64,000 nt of DNA from contig NZ_RBWE01000001.1 in NCBI RefSeq assembly GCF_003627965.1, positions 124,001 through 188,000 of the forward strand, given 5' to 3'. Origin of the DNA: Desulfofundulus salinus (GTDB lineage Bacteria > Bacillota > Desulfotomaculia > Desulfotomaculales > Desulfovirgulaceae). Below are positions 44,864 to 52,967 of the stretch, one piece after another. Below the pieces are notes generated by a model, which saw nothing but the letters and a program-made list of their open reading frames with translations, made no database searches and was not told the DNA's origin. Position numbers and translations under genes: made by a program. Position 1 is the stretch's first letter; each line of letters begins with the position of its first letter.

Positions 44864-45517
44864 ATGAGAAACAAAAAGGCTATGCTGGCCGTGGCCGCGG
44901 TGATGGTGGCCGTCCTTGCCGCCATATCCTTTTACTACTGGCATATGAACCGCTACTACGTTACTACCGAAGATGCCCGTATCGACGGGGATATTTACCG
45001 GGTGAGTCCCCAGGTGTCCGGTAAACTGCTGGAGATAAACGTGGAAGAGGGGCAGGCGGTCAGAGCGGGGGATATCGTTGCCCGCCTGGACGACACCACC
45101 CTCCCCCCGGGGGCCAACATTGACCTTGCGGTGGTGCGGTCACCCGTAAGCGGCGTGGTGGTTAAAAAGGTGGCCCATGTGGGTGAAATTGCCGCCCCGG
45201 GACAGCCCGTTATCATGGTTGTGGATCCGTCAGCCCTCTATATCACCGCCAATATCGAGGAGACCGACCTGAAAAAGGTGCGTCCGGGTCAGAAGGTGGA
45301 CATCACCCTGGATGTCCTGCCGGGGCACAAATTCACGGGCTATGTGGCACGCATAGGGCGGGCCTCCCTTTCCACCTTCTCCCTGCTGCCCGCCAACACC
45401 GGCGGAAGCTTTACCAAAGTGGTGCAGCGGGTGCCCGTGAAGATCGTATTTGACGAGTATCCCGAAAATTATGTGGAAGTAGGCACCAATGCCCGGGTGA
45501 AGATTCATATCCGGTGA
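44864..45517 (+). CDS. EmrA/HlyD-type adaptor without the coiled-coil hairpin
   Basis: 217 residues: an N-terminal membrane anchor (AMLAVAAVMVAVLAAISFYY), the EmrA-like YYVTTEDARIDGDIYRVSPQVSG, then two lipoyl halves and a beta-barrel (ALYITANIEETDLKKVRPGQ). The halves are joined by only DDTTLPPGANIDLAVV where EmrA has a hairpin of over 100 residues. This short form could not reach an outer-membrane channel, which fits a monoderm cell. ATG 44864 follows GGGAGAGTGCGGG. Partner of the MFS pump downstream (16 bases apart). Confidence 0.88.
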   Translation: MRNKKAMLAVAAVMVAVLAAISFYYWHMNRYYVTTEDARIDGDIYRVSPQVSGKLLEINVEEGQAVRAGDIVARLDDTTLPPGANIDLAVVRSPVSGVVVKKVAHVGEIAAPGQPVIMVVDPSALYITANIEETDLKKVRPGQKVDITLDVLPGHKFTGYVARIGRASLSTFSLLPANTGGSFTKVVQRVPVKIVFDEYPENYVEVGTNARVKIHIR

Positions 45518-45533
45518 CCGGGCGGGGGGTTGT

Positions 45534-47066
45534 ATGATCATGTCCAAGGCTAAACCGGCCGTTTCTGAAGGAAACGGGTTTCCCTGGCGGGAATTGTTCA
45601 TCCTGGTCATCGGTCCCTTTATGGCCATACTGGACGGGAGCATCGTCAACGTGGCCGTACCCAAGCTGATGGCCGTTTTTGGCGTGGGCACGGATAAAGT
45701 GCAGTGGGTTTTAACCGCCTACCTGCTCACCTCCGGGGTCGTCATTCCGGTCAGCGGGTATTTGGGGGACGTCCTGGGGTACAGGCGCATGTACATCCTG
45801 TCCCTGGCGGCTTTTACCCTCGGTTCCCTTTTCTGCGGCCTGTCGTGGAGCAACACTTCCCTGGTGGTGGCCAGGGTATGCCAGGCCGTGGGGGGCGGGA
45901 TGCTCGTCCCCATCAGCATGGGCATGCTTTTTAAAGTCGTTCCCCGGGGAAAGATGGGTATGGCCATGGGTATCTGGGGGATATCGGCCATGATGGCCCC
46001 CACCATCGGCCCCACCCTGGGCGGCTACCTGGTGGATGAACTTTCCTGGCACATGATCTTTTTAATCAACCTGCCGGTTGGTTTGCTGGGTATGTTCCTT
46101 GCCGCCGTTTTTTTGAAGGAAACCCCCTTGCTGAAAGCCAGGTTCGACCTGGTGGGTTGTCTTTTGTGCGGGGCCGGCTGCTTTGCCGTCCTGCTGGCTT
46201 TAAGCGAAGGGCAGGACAAGGGGTGGACTTCCCAGTATATCGTTACCCTCCTGGCGGCGGCCTTCTTCTTCCTGCTCCTGTTCGTGCTCTGGGAACTGCA
46301 GGAAGAACAACCCATGCTGGACGTCCGGCTGCTGGCGAATCCCGTGTTTGCAGCCAGCCTTTTAACCACGGCCGTGGTGACTATCGGCCTTTTCGGCGGG
46401 CTTTTCCTGGTCCCCATTTTTACCCAGAACCTGCTGGGTTTAACACCCATGCAGACGGGTTTGCTCATTATGCCTTCAGCACTGGCCAGCGGCCTGATGA
46501 TGCCCATCAGCGGCCGGTTGTACGATAAAATTGGGGCGAAGCCGCTGGCCCTGGTGGGGCTGTCGGTGGTTGCCTATACCACGTGGGAACTTCATAAAAT
46601 AAACCTGGACATTTCCACACACTGGCTGCAGATGATGATGGTGTACCGGTCTCTCGGTATGGGGCTGGCCATGATGCCCATCGGCACGGCGGGTATGGAG
46701 GCCGTTGAGGCCAGGCTTTCCGGGCGGGCGTCGGCTTTTAACAACCTGGTGCGCCAGGTTTCGGCTTCCCTGGGCATCGCCTTTCTCACTTACGTTATGA
46801 CAAAGCGCCAGGCCTACCACTTCAGCTGGCTGGCCGACGGTTTTTCCTGGACTTCCCCGGTGGCTTATGGAGCCCTCCAGCAGGTCAAGCAGGCCCTGGC
46901 CCTGTCCGGGGATAGCGCCCTGGCCGTCATCAGCCTGGCCGCCCAGCGGCAGGCCATGGCCAGCGCCATTGCCGATACCTTCATTGTCAGTGCCGTGATG
47001 GTGGCCGTGGCCATACCACTTTCGCTGTTTCTGGGAAAGAAGGGGAAGGATGCCAGGGGTGGATAG
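45534..47066 (+). CDS. EmrB/QacA-type MFS drug exporter (DHA2 family)
   Basis: 510 residues, about 14 membrane helices. Motifs: ILDGSIVNVAVPKLMAVFGV (helix 1), WVLTAYLLTSGVVIPVSGYLGDVLGYRRMYILS (helix 2 and motif A, split here as one region) and GGGMLVPISMGMLFKVVPRG. Proton-coupled export of toxic compounds is the family role. ATG 45534 or 45540 behind GGGGGGTTGT. It forms an EmrAB-like pair with the gene upstream, the end of the MarR-headed operon. Confidence 0.93.
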   Translation: MIMSKAKPAVSEGNGFPWRELFILVIGPFMAILDGSIVNVAVPKLMAVFGVGTDKVQWVLTAYLLTSGVVIPVSGYLGDVLGYRRMYILSLAAFTLGSLFCGLSWSNTSLVVARVCQAVGGGMLVPISMGMLFKVVPRGKMGMAMGIWGISAMMAPTIGPTLGGYLVDELSWHMIFLINLPVGLLGMFLAAVFLKETPLLKARFDLVGCLLCGAGCFAVLLALSEGQDKGWTSQYIVTLLAAAFFFLLLFVLWELQEEQPMLDVRLLANPVFAASLLTTAVVTIGLFGGLFLVPIFTQNLLGLTPMQTGLLIMPSALASGLMMPISGRLYDKIGAKPLALVGLSVVAYTTWELHKINLDISTHWLQMMMVYRSLGMGLAMMPIGTAGMEAVEARLSGRASAFNNLVRQVSASLGIAFLTYVMTKRQAYHFSWLADGFSWTSPVAYGALQQVKQALALSGDSALAVISLAAQRQAMASAIADTFIVSAVMVAVAIPLSLFLGKKGKDARGG

Positions 47067-47072
47067 GGTTGC

Positions 47073-47101
47073 TTGACGGTAGGGCTAACGGGTAGTATTA
47101 T
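47073..47101 (+). promoter_or_regulatory. Promoter of the RHH/PIN operon
   Basis: TTGACG, 17-base spacer, TATTAT, ending 19 bases before the antitoxin ATG. Confidence 0.75.
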
Positions 47102-47120
47102 AAGGTAGGAGGTGAAGGGT

Positions 47121-47372
47121 ATGAAAACTGTAAAGTTATCGATTACCCTGCCCAAGGATCTTGTTGACCAGATGAAAAACCTCACTACAAATATAAGTTC
47201 CTTTATTGCTGCCGGAATGAGGGAATATGTTTCCCGTGAACAAAGCCGGCGGGCGATTAAAGAAAGCGCCGGTGCCTGGTCCGATGAAAACCACCCTGAA
47301 CTGCAAACTGTTGTAGATGTAGAAAAATATGTACGTGAGGTTAGATCAACATGGCGGCGTGCAGAACATTAG
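47121..47372 (+). CDS. Ribbon-helix-helix antitoxin
   Basis: 83 residues. The N-terminal strand and helices (VKLSITLPKDLVDQMKNL, then ISSFIAAGMREYVSRE) are a CopG/MetJ ribbon-helix-helix domain. The acidic C-terminal tail would bind the PIN toxin. GGAGGTGAAGGG precedes ATG 47121. It overlaps the toxin gene by 22 bases and is expected to repress its own promoter. Confidence 0.85.
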   Translation: MKTVKLSITLPKDLVDQMKNLTTNISSFIAAGMREYVSREQSRRAIKESAGAWSDENHPELQTVVDVEKYVREVRSTWRRAEH

Positions 47373-47773
47373 GCTGCCTGCTGGATACCAGCGCGGTGAT
47401 TTTACACCTGCGCAACTTTCCCGGGATGAAAGAACTTTTGCTCGAACTGCTCGATGCCCGGGGGCAGCTTGCCGTTTCAACGGTTACCCTGGTTGAAGTC
47501 TGGCAAGGAGTAAAGGCGGGGGAAGAAGGCAAAACCCGCCGCTTTTTTGAAGGAGTATCAGTAATCCCTCTAGATGCCGAACTGGCGGAAAAAGCGGGTG
47601 AACTGGCCCGGTCCTTGCGGGAAAATGGTTTTACCATTGAACTGGCCGATATTATTATTGCCGCAGCGGCGTTGGCAGCAAAAGTACCGGTTTTAACGAC
47701 CAACCGGCGCCATTTTTCATTTGTTGACGGCCTCGAAGTGCTGGAAATTAAATCACTACTGGGCTGTCGCTAA
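47351..47773 (+). CDS. PIN-domain toxin (VapC-like)
   Basis: 140 residues. Acidic residues of the ribonuclease site: CLLDTSAVILHL, TLVEVWQG, ELADIIIAAAAL and LTTNRRHF. VapC toxins cleave tRNA or rRNA; the target here is unknown. The start lies inside the antitoxin gene. The module separates the efflux operon from the surface polymer genes and appears intact. Confidence 0.87.
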   Translation: MAACRTLGCLLDTSAVILHLRNFPGMKELLLELLDARGQLAVSTVTLVEVWQGVKAGEEGKTRRFFEGVSVIPLDAELAEKAGELARSLRENGFTIELADIIIAAAALAAKVPVLTTNRRHFSFVDGLEVLEIKSLLGCR

Positions 47774-47803
47774 CGTTTATTGCCAGAAGGAGAGTTCTCG
47801 CCC

Positions 47804-48637
47804 ATGCAAATCAACCTCTTGGGTGCACGGGTTGATGCGGTCGATCTGGCCGGAGCGGTGGAGAAAGTGGCTGCCTTTATTGCCACGGGACGCCCTCACC
47901 AGGTAATTACCTTAAACCCGGAAATTTTGTACCGTGCCCAGCAGGAGCCGGAACTGCTGGCCTTAATTAACCAGGCCGACCTGGTTACCGCCGACGGCAT
48001 CGGCATCGTCTGGGCGGCAGGGGTGGCCGGCACCCCCGTGCCCGGGCGGGTGACGGGCATCGACCTCATGCTGGCGCTGGTGGAAAGGGCCGCCCGGGAA
48101 GGCTGGCGCGTCTTTTTGCTGGGGGCGGCGCCGGGGGTGGCGGAGGAGGCCGCCCGCCGGCTGCAGGAAAAACACCCGGGGCTTGTGGTGGCCGGCACGC
48201 AGCACGGCTACTTCAGGCCGGCTGAAGAGGGACCCGCGGGGGGAGCGGTGGGTACGTCGCCCGCTCATACGCCGGGTAACTCTCCGAACAACAGCACTGG
48301 TGGCCTGCCCGAGAACCCAAAGGTCCCAACCGAATGGGACGTGGTGCAACAAGTCCGGAGTGCAAAGCCAGACCTGCTTTTTGTAGCCCTTGGGGCCCCA
48401 AAACAGGAAAAATTCATCGCCCGGCACAAGGAGGTCCTGGGTGTGCCTGTGGCCATGGGCGTCGGAGGCAGTTTTGACGTGATTGCCGGCCGGGTGGCCA
48501 GAGCTCCAGTGTGGATGCAGCGCCTCCACCTGGAATGGCTGGGCCGGCTGCTCCGGGAACCGCGCCGCTGGCGCCGCATGCTGGTGTTGCCCCGCTTTGC
48601 CTGGCTGGCCTGGCGGAAAGCGCGGTTGGGGAAATGA
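47804..48637 (+). CDS. WecG/TagA/CpsF family N-acetylmannosaminyltransferase (GT26)
   Basis: Adds ManNAc (from UDP-ManNAc made by the WecB at 7.9 kb) to undecaprenyl-PP-GlcNAc, the linkage step of teichoic-like polymers. Motifs: TLNPEILYRAQQEPELLALI, DLVTADGIGIVWA with the conserved Asp, GWRVFLLGAAPGVAEEAA, and LLFVALGAPKQEKFI. Residues about 141-180 are a low-complexity insert (EEGPAGGAVGTSPAHTPGNS...) absent from typical family members. ATG 47804 follows AGAAGGAG. 277 residues. Confidence 0.92.
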   Translation: MQINLLGARVDAVDLAGAVEKVAAFIATGRPHQVITLNPEILYRAQQEPELLALINQADLVTADGIGIVWAAGVAGTPVPGRVTGIDLMLALVERAAREGWRVFLLGAAPGVAEEAARRLQEKHPGLVVAGTQHGYFRPAEEGPAGGAVGTSPAHTPGNSPNNSTGGLPENPKVPTEWDVVQQVRSAKPDLLFVALGAPKQEKFIARHKEVLGVPVAMGVGGSFDVIAGRVARAPVWMQRLHLEWLGRLLREPRRWRRMLVLPRFAWLAWRKARLGK

Positions 48638-48638
48638 T

Positions 48639-48706
48639 TAAGGCTCACCGGAGCGAGCGAGAGCCAGAACAGGGTAGTTGGAAAGTGGGGATAACTCAGG
48701 CAGGAA
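48639..48706 (+). repeat. Dispersed intergenic repeat A, copy 3
   Basis: GGCTCACCGGAGCGAGCGAG continues into AGCC as in copy 1. It starts about five bases after the TagA stop, followed by GGGGATAACTCAGGCAGG. The middle is diverged (AGAACAGGGTAGTT). Same orientation relative to transcription as the others. Confidence 0.7.
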
Positions 48707-48759
48707 AGAGAAAGCTTTTGTCGAACCTTAAATTAATTATGGCCATTGGAGGGATTCAA

Positions 48760-49224
48760 ATGGGAAAAAAATGGCCTGCCGTGGTGGCAGCCGTGTTATT
48801 GTGCGGGCTGCTCGCGGTTGGGGGGTATGCCCGCCTGGCCGGGGCGGCGGTCGGCGGGGAACCGGGTTCTGACGCCGACCCCCTGGTAAGCAAGAGCTTC
48901 GTGGAGGAATATGTGGCCAAATATGTACGCGAAGCCCTGGGAGAAAGGCAGGGCGGCGGGGACTTCCAGTGGCGGGTGGCCACCGTACCTGCCGGGCAGG
49001 AGTTTACCGGCGGTGCGGGAATGGAATTTATCCTGCGTTCCGGTAAGGCAGTGGCCGTGGATCCCACGGGCAGCGGGATACCGGATGTTACCTCCGGCAC
49101 CAATCTGACCGCCGGGAAGGCGGTGGCTCCCAACCACCTGTACATCATTCCCAGGGCCGACGGCCGGGGCTTGCGTGCCCAGACCAGCGTGATTATCATG
49201 TACCGGGGTGCGGCCGGCAAATAG
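48760..49224 (+). CDS. Conserved secreted protein of unknown function
   Basis: 154 residues with a signal peptide or anchor (WPAVVAAVLLCGLLAVGGYA). The outer part contains PLVSKSFVEEYVAKYVREAL, then FQWRVATVPAGQEFTGGAGMEF and HLYIIPRADGRGL. I know similar proteins only as hypothetical secreted proteins of Firmicutes, often near LCP genes. ATG 48760 follows TTGGAGGGATTCAA. No function is claimed. Confidence 0.7.
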   Translation: MGKKWPAVVAAVLLCGLLAVGGYARLAGAAVGGEPGSDADPLVSKSFVEEYVAKYVREALGERQGGGDFQWRVATVPAGQEFTGGAGMEFILRSGKAVAVDPTGSGIPDVTSGTNLTAGKAVAPNHLYIIPRADGRGLRAQTSVIIMYRGAAGK

Positions 49225-49235
49225 GCCGGCCTTTA
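49212..49235 (+). terminator. Hairpin overlapping the stop codon before the LCP gene
   Basis: GGCCGGC, loop AAATAG (contains the TAG stop), GCCGGCC, then TTTATC. A short, strong stem that could attenuate readthrough into the LCP gene. Confidence 0.5.
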
Positions 49236-49266
49236 TCACCCGGCTGGAAAAAAGCGGGGTGTTGGT

Positions 49267-50610
49267 ATGGTTAGACGCAGGCGGAGGTGGAGACCAAAGC
49301 CCCTGTTCCTGCTTTTATTAATGCTTTGTCTGGCGGGGGGAGGCTATTTGCTCGCAGGCCACCTTGGCTTGGGCTGGCCGGAATTGCCTGCCGGTCCCGA
49401 GAACAATGAGGCGCAGGCCAGTCAGCCCCCGGAGTCCTTTACCGTGCTGCTCCTGGGTACCGATGCCCGGCCCGGGGAAAAGGTGGGGCGAACCGACAGT
49501 ATTATTGTGGCCAACGTGGATGGCGAGAAAAAGCGCATTGCCCTGTTGTCCATACCCCGGGATACCCGGGTGGAGATCCCCGGCCACGGGACGGATAAAA
49601 TCAATGCTGCCGCCGTTTACGGCGGGCCGGCGCTGACCTGCGAGACCGTCTCCAACCTCATCGGGATGCCCGTGCAGTATTACGCCCTGGCCCGCTGGGA
49701 AGGGTTCAAGAACATCGTGGACGTCCTGGGCGGCGTGACCATCGACGTGGAAAGGAACATGTATCACTACGATAGTTCCGACGGGCGTGAGTACGCCATC
49801 AACCTGCGCAAGGGGGTACAGCGCCTGGATGGCGACAAGGCCCTGCAGTATGTCCGTTTCCGGGGGGACGCCCTGGGGGACATCGGCCGCACGGAAAGGC
49901 AGCTGAAATTCTTAAAGGCCCTGGCCGCGGAAGTGATGAAACCGTCCACCCTGGTGAAACTGCCCCGCCTGGTGCCGGAAATAAATAAGAGCGTGGAAAC
50001 AAACATGGGCTTCAAGCAGATGCTGGCCCTGGCCCAGGCGGCCCGGTATTTCGACCAGGCCGAGATCGTCACCCAGACCCTGCCCGGGCGGTTTTTGGAT
50101 TTAAGGGGCGTCAGCTACTGGTATGTGGACCCGGCGCAGGCCCATGAGGTGGCCCTGGCCCTCTTTGAAGAGGGGCGGGTGACCCAGGTGGTACAGGGGT
50201 CCACGGTCAGCGAGGGGGGGCCTTCTTCCAGCCCGCCCGCGCGCAGGACGGAGACGGGCCAGCTTGCTGCCGGTGAGCCGGCAGTCACCCGGTCCGCATC
50301 GCCTGCGCCGGCTGTGCCGCCGGTTCCTCCTGCACCGGAGGCGAATACTCCGGATGGCGAGCCGCAGCCCGGGGATGGTTCCATCGGCGATACGCCTGGG
50401 GGCAGCATGCCGGGGCAGGATAACGCCCCGCCTCCCGCCGGCCATACGGGCAACGGTGGAGAGACCGGTGACGGCAGCTCTTCTCCGCCTGCGGCGCGAA
50501 CAAAAACGGGTGAAAAACAAAAGGTGCTTGTCCCAAATAACGGAAAACAGAGCGGTGATAGCGGCGCGGTCATGGAAATTATCCCCATTCCCAACGGAAG
50601 TGCCAGTTAG
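49267..50610 (+). CDS. LytR-CpsA-Psr (LCP) family wall-polymer ligase
   Basis: Transfers undecaprenyl-linked polymers to peptidoglycan. N-terminal basic region and one membrane helix (PLFLLLLMLCLAGGGYLLAG); LCP domain with LLLGTDARPGEKVGRTDSII, LLSIPRDTRVEIPGHG, KINAAAVYGG and GDKALQYVRFRGDALGDIGR, including the Arg and Asp residues that bind the pyrophosphate. The last 130 residues are Pro/Gly/Ser-rich and low in complexity. 447 residues. It fits with TagA, WecB and the WecA-like enzyme of this window. Confidence 0.93.
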   Translation: MVRRRRRWRPKPLFLLLLMLCLAGGGYLLAGHLGLGWPELPAGPENNEAQASQPPESFTVLLLGTDARPGEKVGRTDSIIVANVDGEKKRIALLSIPRDTRVEIPGHGTDKINAAAVYGGPALTCETVSNLIGMPVQYYALARWEGFKNIVDVLGGVTIDVERNMYHYDSSDGREYAINLRKGVQRLDGDKALQYVRFRGDALGDIGRTERQLKFLKALAAEVMKPSTLVKLPRLVPEINKSVETNMGFKQMLALAQAARYFDQAEIVTQTLPGRFLDLRGVSYWYVDPAQAHEVALALFEEGRVTQVVQGSTVSEGGPSSSPPARRTETGQLAAGEPAVTRSASPAPAVPPVPPAPEANTPDGEPQPGDGSIGDTPGGSMPGQDNAPPPAGHTGNGGETGDGSSSPPAARTKTGEKQKVLVPNNGKQSGDSGAVMEIIPIPNGSAS

Positions 50611-50703
50611 TGGTAAAAATTCAGTAAAACGTTATGAGGAGGATGCGGCGCTGTCGGCGCGTGACAGCGCCGCATCCAACCTGGTTCACTGAATATTTAC
50701 CCG
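50611..50703 (+). repeat. Dispersed palindromic repeat B, copy b
   Basis: Starts one base after the LCP stop. Ends: GGTAAAAATTCAGTAAAAC (left) and the inverted CACTGAATATTTACCC (right). The centre is a perfect 15-base-pair hairpin, GGATGCGGCGCTGTC / GACAGCGCCGCATCC (50641-50677) with a seven-base loop. Confidence 0.8.
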
Positions 50704-50814
50704 TGAAGGTTTCCGTGCGCCTCCTGTAGCACCACTTGCAGTGCCCGCAGGAGGCTTGTAACTTAAGGGCCCCCTCCGGGGAACATTTTGTCTATGCTGG
50801 AGGTCTGTTATATT

Positions 50815-52749
50815 ATGAGACAACGCTGGTACCCCCTGTTGCTGGTGTTTCTGTTGCTGGCGGGTGTGATCGCAGCCGGCGCGGCCGCCTGGCAGCGCTA
50901 CCGGGTGGAGGCCGGTTTTCGCAGCGTGGAAGTGGCCATGCCCTACGAGGATCTGAACGCCCTGGCCCGGCTGTCGGGACGGGATACCCTGGAAGTGATG
51001 CGCCTTTTCCGGGAACAGGGGCTGACCACCGTGCTCTTTAAAGAGCCCACGGCGGACGAGCTGCGTCGTGCGGGGGAAATAGCGGTAATGACCGGCCAGG
51101 AACTGCAGTTAATGTCGCCCCCCTGGCTGGGACAGCTGCGGACCGGGGGTGGAATAGCCACCCGGGATACCTACCTGGTCACCTCCCGGGAGGAAACCTT
51201 CCGGCGCCTGCTGGTCCAGCTGGAAGCCAGGATCCCGGGAGCGCGGGGTTACCGGCCGGCGCCGGGGGTTTACGTGGTGCGCACTTCTGCCGACCCCGGC
51301 CTGTTGTCACAGCTGGGCCTGGGTTTTCCGGACGGTCCCCTGCAGGACAGCGCCCGGGCCGGGTTGCTGGCCATGGTCCAGGTGCGCAGCTGGTCCGGGG
51401 CCACCGCCAGGGGGATTGAACAGGCCCTGGCGCCCTTAAAGGAGATCCCCAACCTCTCAGCCCTGGCCTTTAACGACGACACCCTGCCCGGCTACCCGCA
51501 GAAACTGCGGGCGCTGGCCCAGGTGGTGGACCAGCTGGGGGTTCCTGTGGCCCAGATTGAATTTTACCCCCAGAAAGGCCTTGATAAGCTGGGGGTGCTG
51601 CTGGACAAGGATGTGGTGCGCCTGCACAGCATTTCCCCCAGGGACATGGGTCGCTACACCCCGGCCGAAGCACTGGAACGCTACAGGCTGGCTGCCGCCG
51701 AACGCAACATGCGGGTACTGCTGGTGCGGCCCTTCCCGGGGGCGGGAGTCCGGGACGTGCTCCAGGAAAACCTCGATTATATAAGCAGCCTGAAAGAGAG
51801 TTTGCAGCGGGAAGGCCTGGTGGTGGGGCAGGCTTCCACCCTGCCGGCCCTGCCCGTCTCCCGCGCCAATCTCTTCGTCATGGGCCTGGGGGTTATTGCC
51901 GGCGGCCTTTTGCTCGCCGGGCGCCTGGGTTTACGCCGGGGGGAACTGTGGTTGCTGCTCCTGGCGGTGGCGGCCTGGGCAGGAATATTATTTGTGGCTC
52001 CGTCCCCGGCGCGCAAGCTCATGGCCCTGGCGGCGGTGATCATTTTCCCCAGTTTGGCTCTAATTACCAACGTGTGCGCCCGGGGTGCCCCCGCCCTGGA
52101 AAGTGCGGGCATGCTTTTGCGCACCACCCTGGCTTCCCTGCTGGGTGCACTTTTTACCGTGGGCTTTTTGGCGGATGCCGGGTTCATGCTCAAGCTGGAC
52201 CAGTTTAGCGGGGTTAAGCTGGCCCACCTGGCGCCTCTGGTGCTGGTGGCCGGGGTGTTTTTCTTCCTGTCCGGCCCTGCAGAACCCTTTGGAAAGCGCC
52301 TGGAGAGGACGTTGAACCAGCCGGTGCTGGTCAAGTGGGCCGCCCTCGCCGCATTGCTCCTGGCGGTTCTGGCCGTTTACCTCGTGCGTACGGGCAACGA
52401 AGGGCAAATGGCCACCTCCGCCCTGGAGCTGAAGTTCCGGGGATTCCTGGATGCCGTCCTGGGGGTGCGCCCGAGAACCAAGGAATTTTTGCTCGGTCAC
52501 CCCGCTTTGATGCTGCTCTTCTACACCGGCTACCGGGACAACCGCTTCCTGCCCCTGCTGTTGCTGGGGACTATTGGCCAGGTTTCCCTGGTGAACACCT
52601 TTGCCCATATCCACACGCCGCTTCTGGTTTCCCTGATGCGGCTGGTCAACGGCCTGTGGCTGGGGATCCTGGTGGGCCTGGCGCTCATCCTGGTGGTGAA
52701 CCTGGCCCAGCACTGGTGGCGCAGGTTCTCCCCGGGGGATAGTCAGTGA
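50815..52749 (+). CDS. DUF5693 family membrane protein
   Basis: 644 residues. One N-terminal membrane helix (WYPLLLVFLLLAGVIAAGAAA), an extracellular alpha/beta domain of about 350 residues (MPYEDLNALARLSGRDTLEV; YVVRTSADPGLLSQLGLGF), then about eight membrane helices. This layout and its place next to csaB fit DUF5693, a family of unknown role in Firmicute surface polymer loci. ATG 50815 follows GGAGGT; ATG at 50788 would overlap that site. Confidence 0.8.
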   Translation: MRQRWYPLLLVFLLLAGVIAAGAAAWQRYRVEAGFRSVEVAMPYEDLNALARLSGRDTLEVMRLFREQGLTTVLFKEPTADELRRAGEIAVMTGQELQLMSPPWLGQLRTGGGIATRDTYLVTSREETFRRLLVQLEARIPGARGYRPAPGVYVVRTSADPGLLSQLGLGFPDGPLQDSARAGLLAMVQVRSWSGATARGIEQALAPLKEIPNLSALAFNDDTLPGYPQKLRALAQVVDQLGVPVAQIEFYPQKGLDKLGVLLDKDVVRLHSISPRDMGRYTPAEALERYRLAAAERNMRVLLVRPFPGAGVRDVLQENLDYISSLKESLQREGLVVGQASTLPALPVSRANLFVMGLGVIAGGLLLAGRLGLRRGELWLLLLAVAAWAGILFVAPSPARKLMALAAVIIFPSLALITNVCARGAPALESAGMLLRTTLASLLGALFTVGFLADAGFMLKLDQFSGVKLAHLAPLVLVAGVFFFLSGPAEPFGKRLERTLNQPVLVKWAALAALLLAVLAVYLVRTGNEGQMATSALELKFRGFLDAVLGVRPRTKEFLLGHPALMLLFYTGYRDNRFLPLLLLGTIGQVSLVNTFAHIHTPLLVSLMRLVNGLWLGILVGLALILVVNLAQHWWRRFSPGDSQ

Positions 52750-52750
52750 C

Positions 52751-52925
52751 CCCGGTTGGATGCGGCCCAGCACTCACCCAAATATGATTCTGTTCCCGGA
52801 GTTACAGGTTTAATTGACACATCAGGTTTCGGGAAGAGCCAGTAATCCCAGTGAGTGCTGGGTCCTCGTTCACTCCGATGCTTCGCGCCGACAGCACCGC
52901 ATCCTTGTCATAACGGTTTTTCATA
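52751..52925 (+). repeat. Dispersed palindromic repeat B, copy c (interrupted)
   Basis: Reads as the reverse complement of copy b: CCCGGTTGGATGCGG on the left, CGCCGACAGCACCGCATCC and CATAACGGTTTTTC on the right. The outer GGATGCGG/CCGCATCC pair encloses a second, perfect 12-base inverted repeat, CCCAGCACTCAC (52766) and GTGAGTGCTGGG (52851-52862). That suggests a nested insertion. Confidence 0.6.
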
Positions 52926-52967
52926 TACTTCCAGCAGAATAACTCGGGTGAAAACGGGGGTGTAGTT

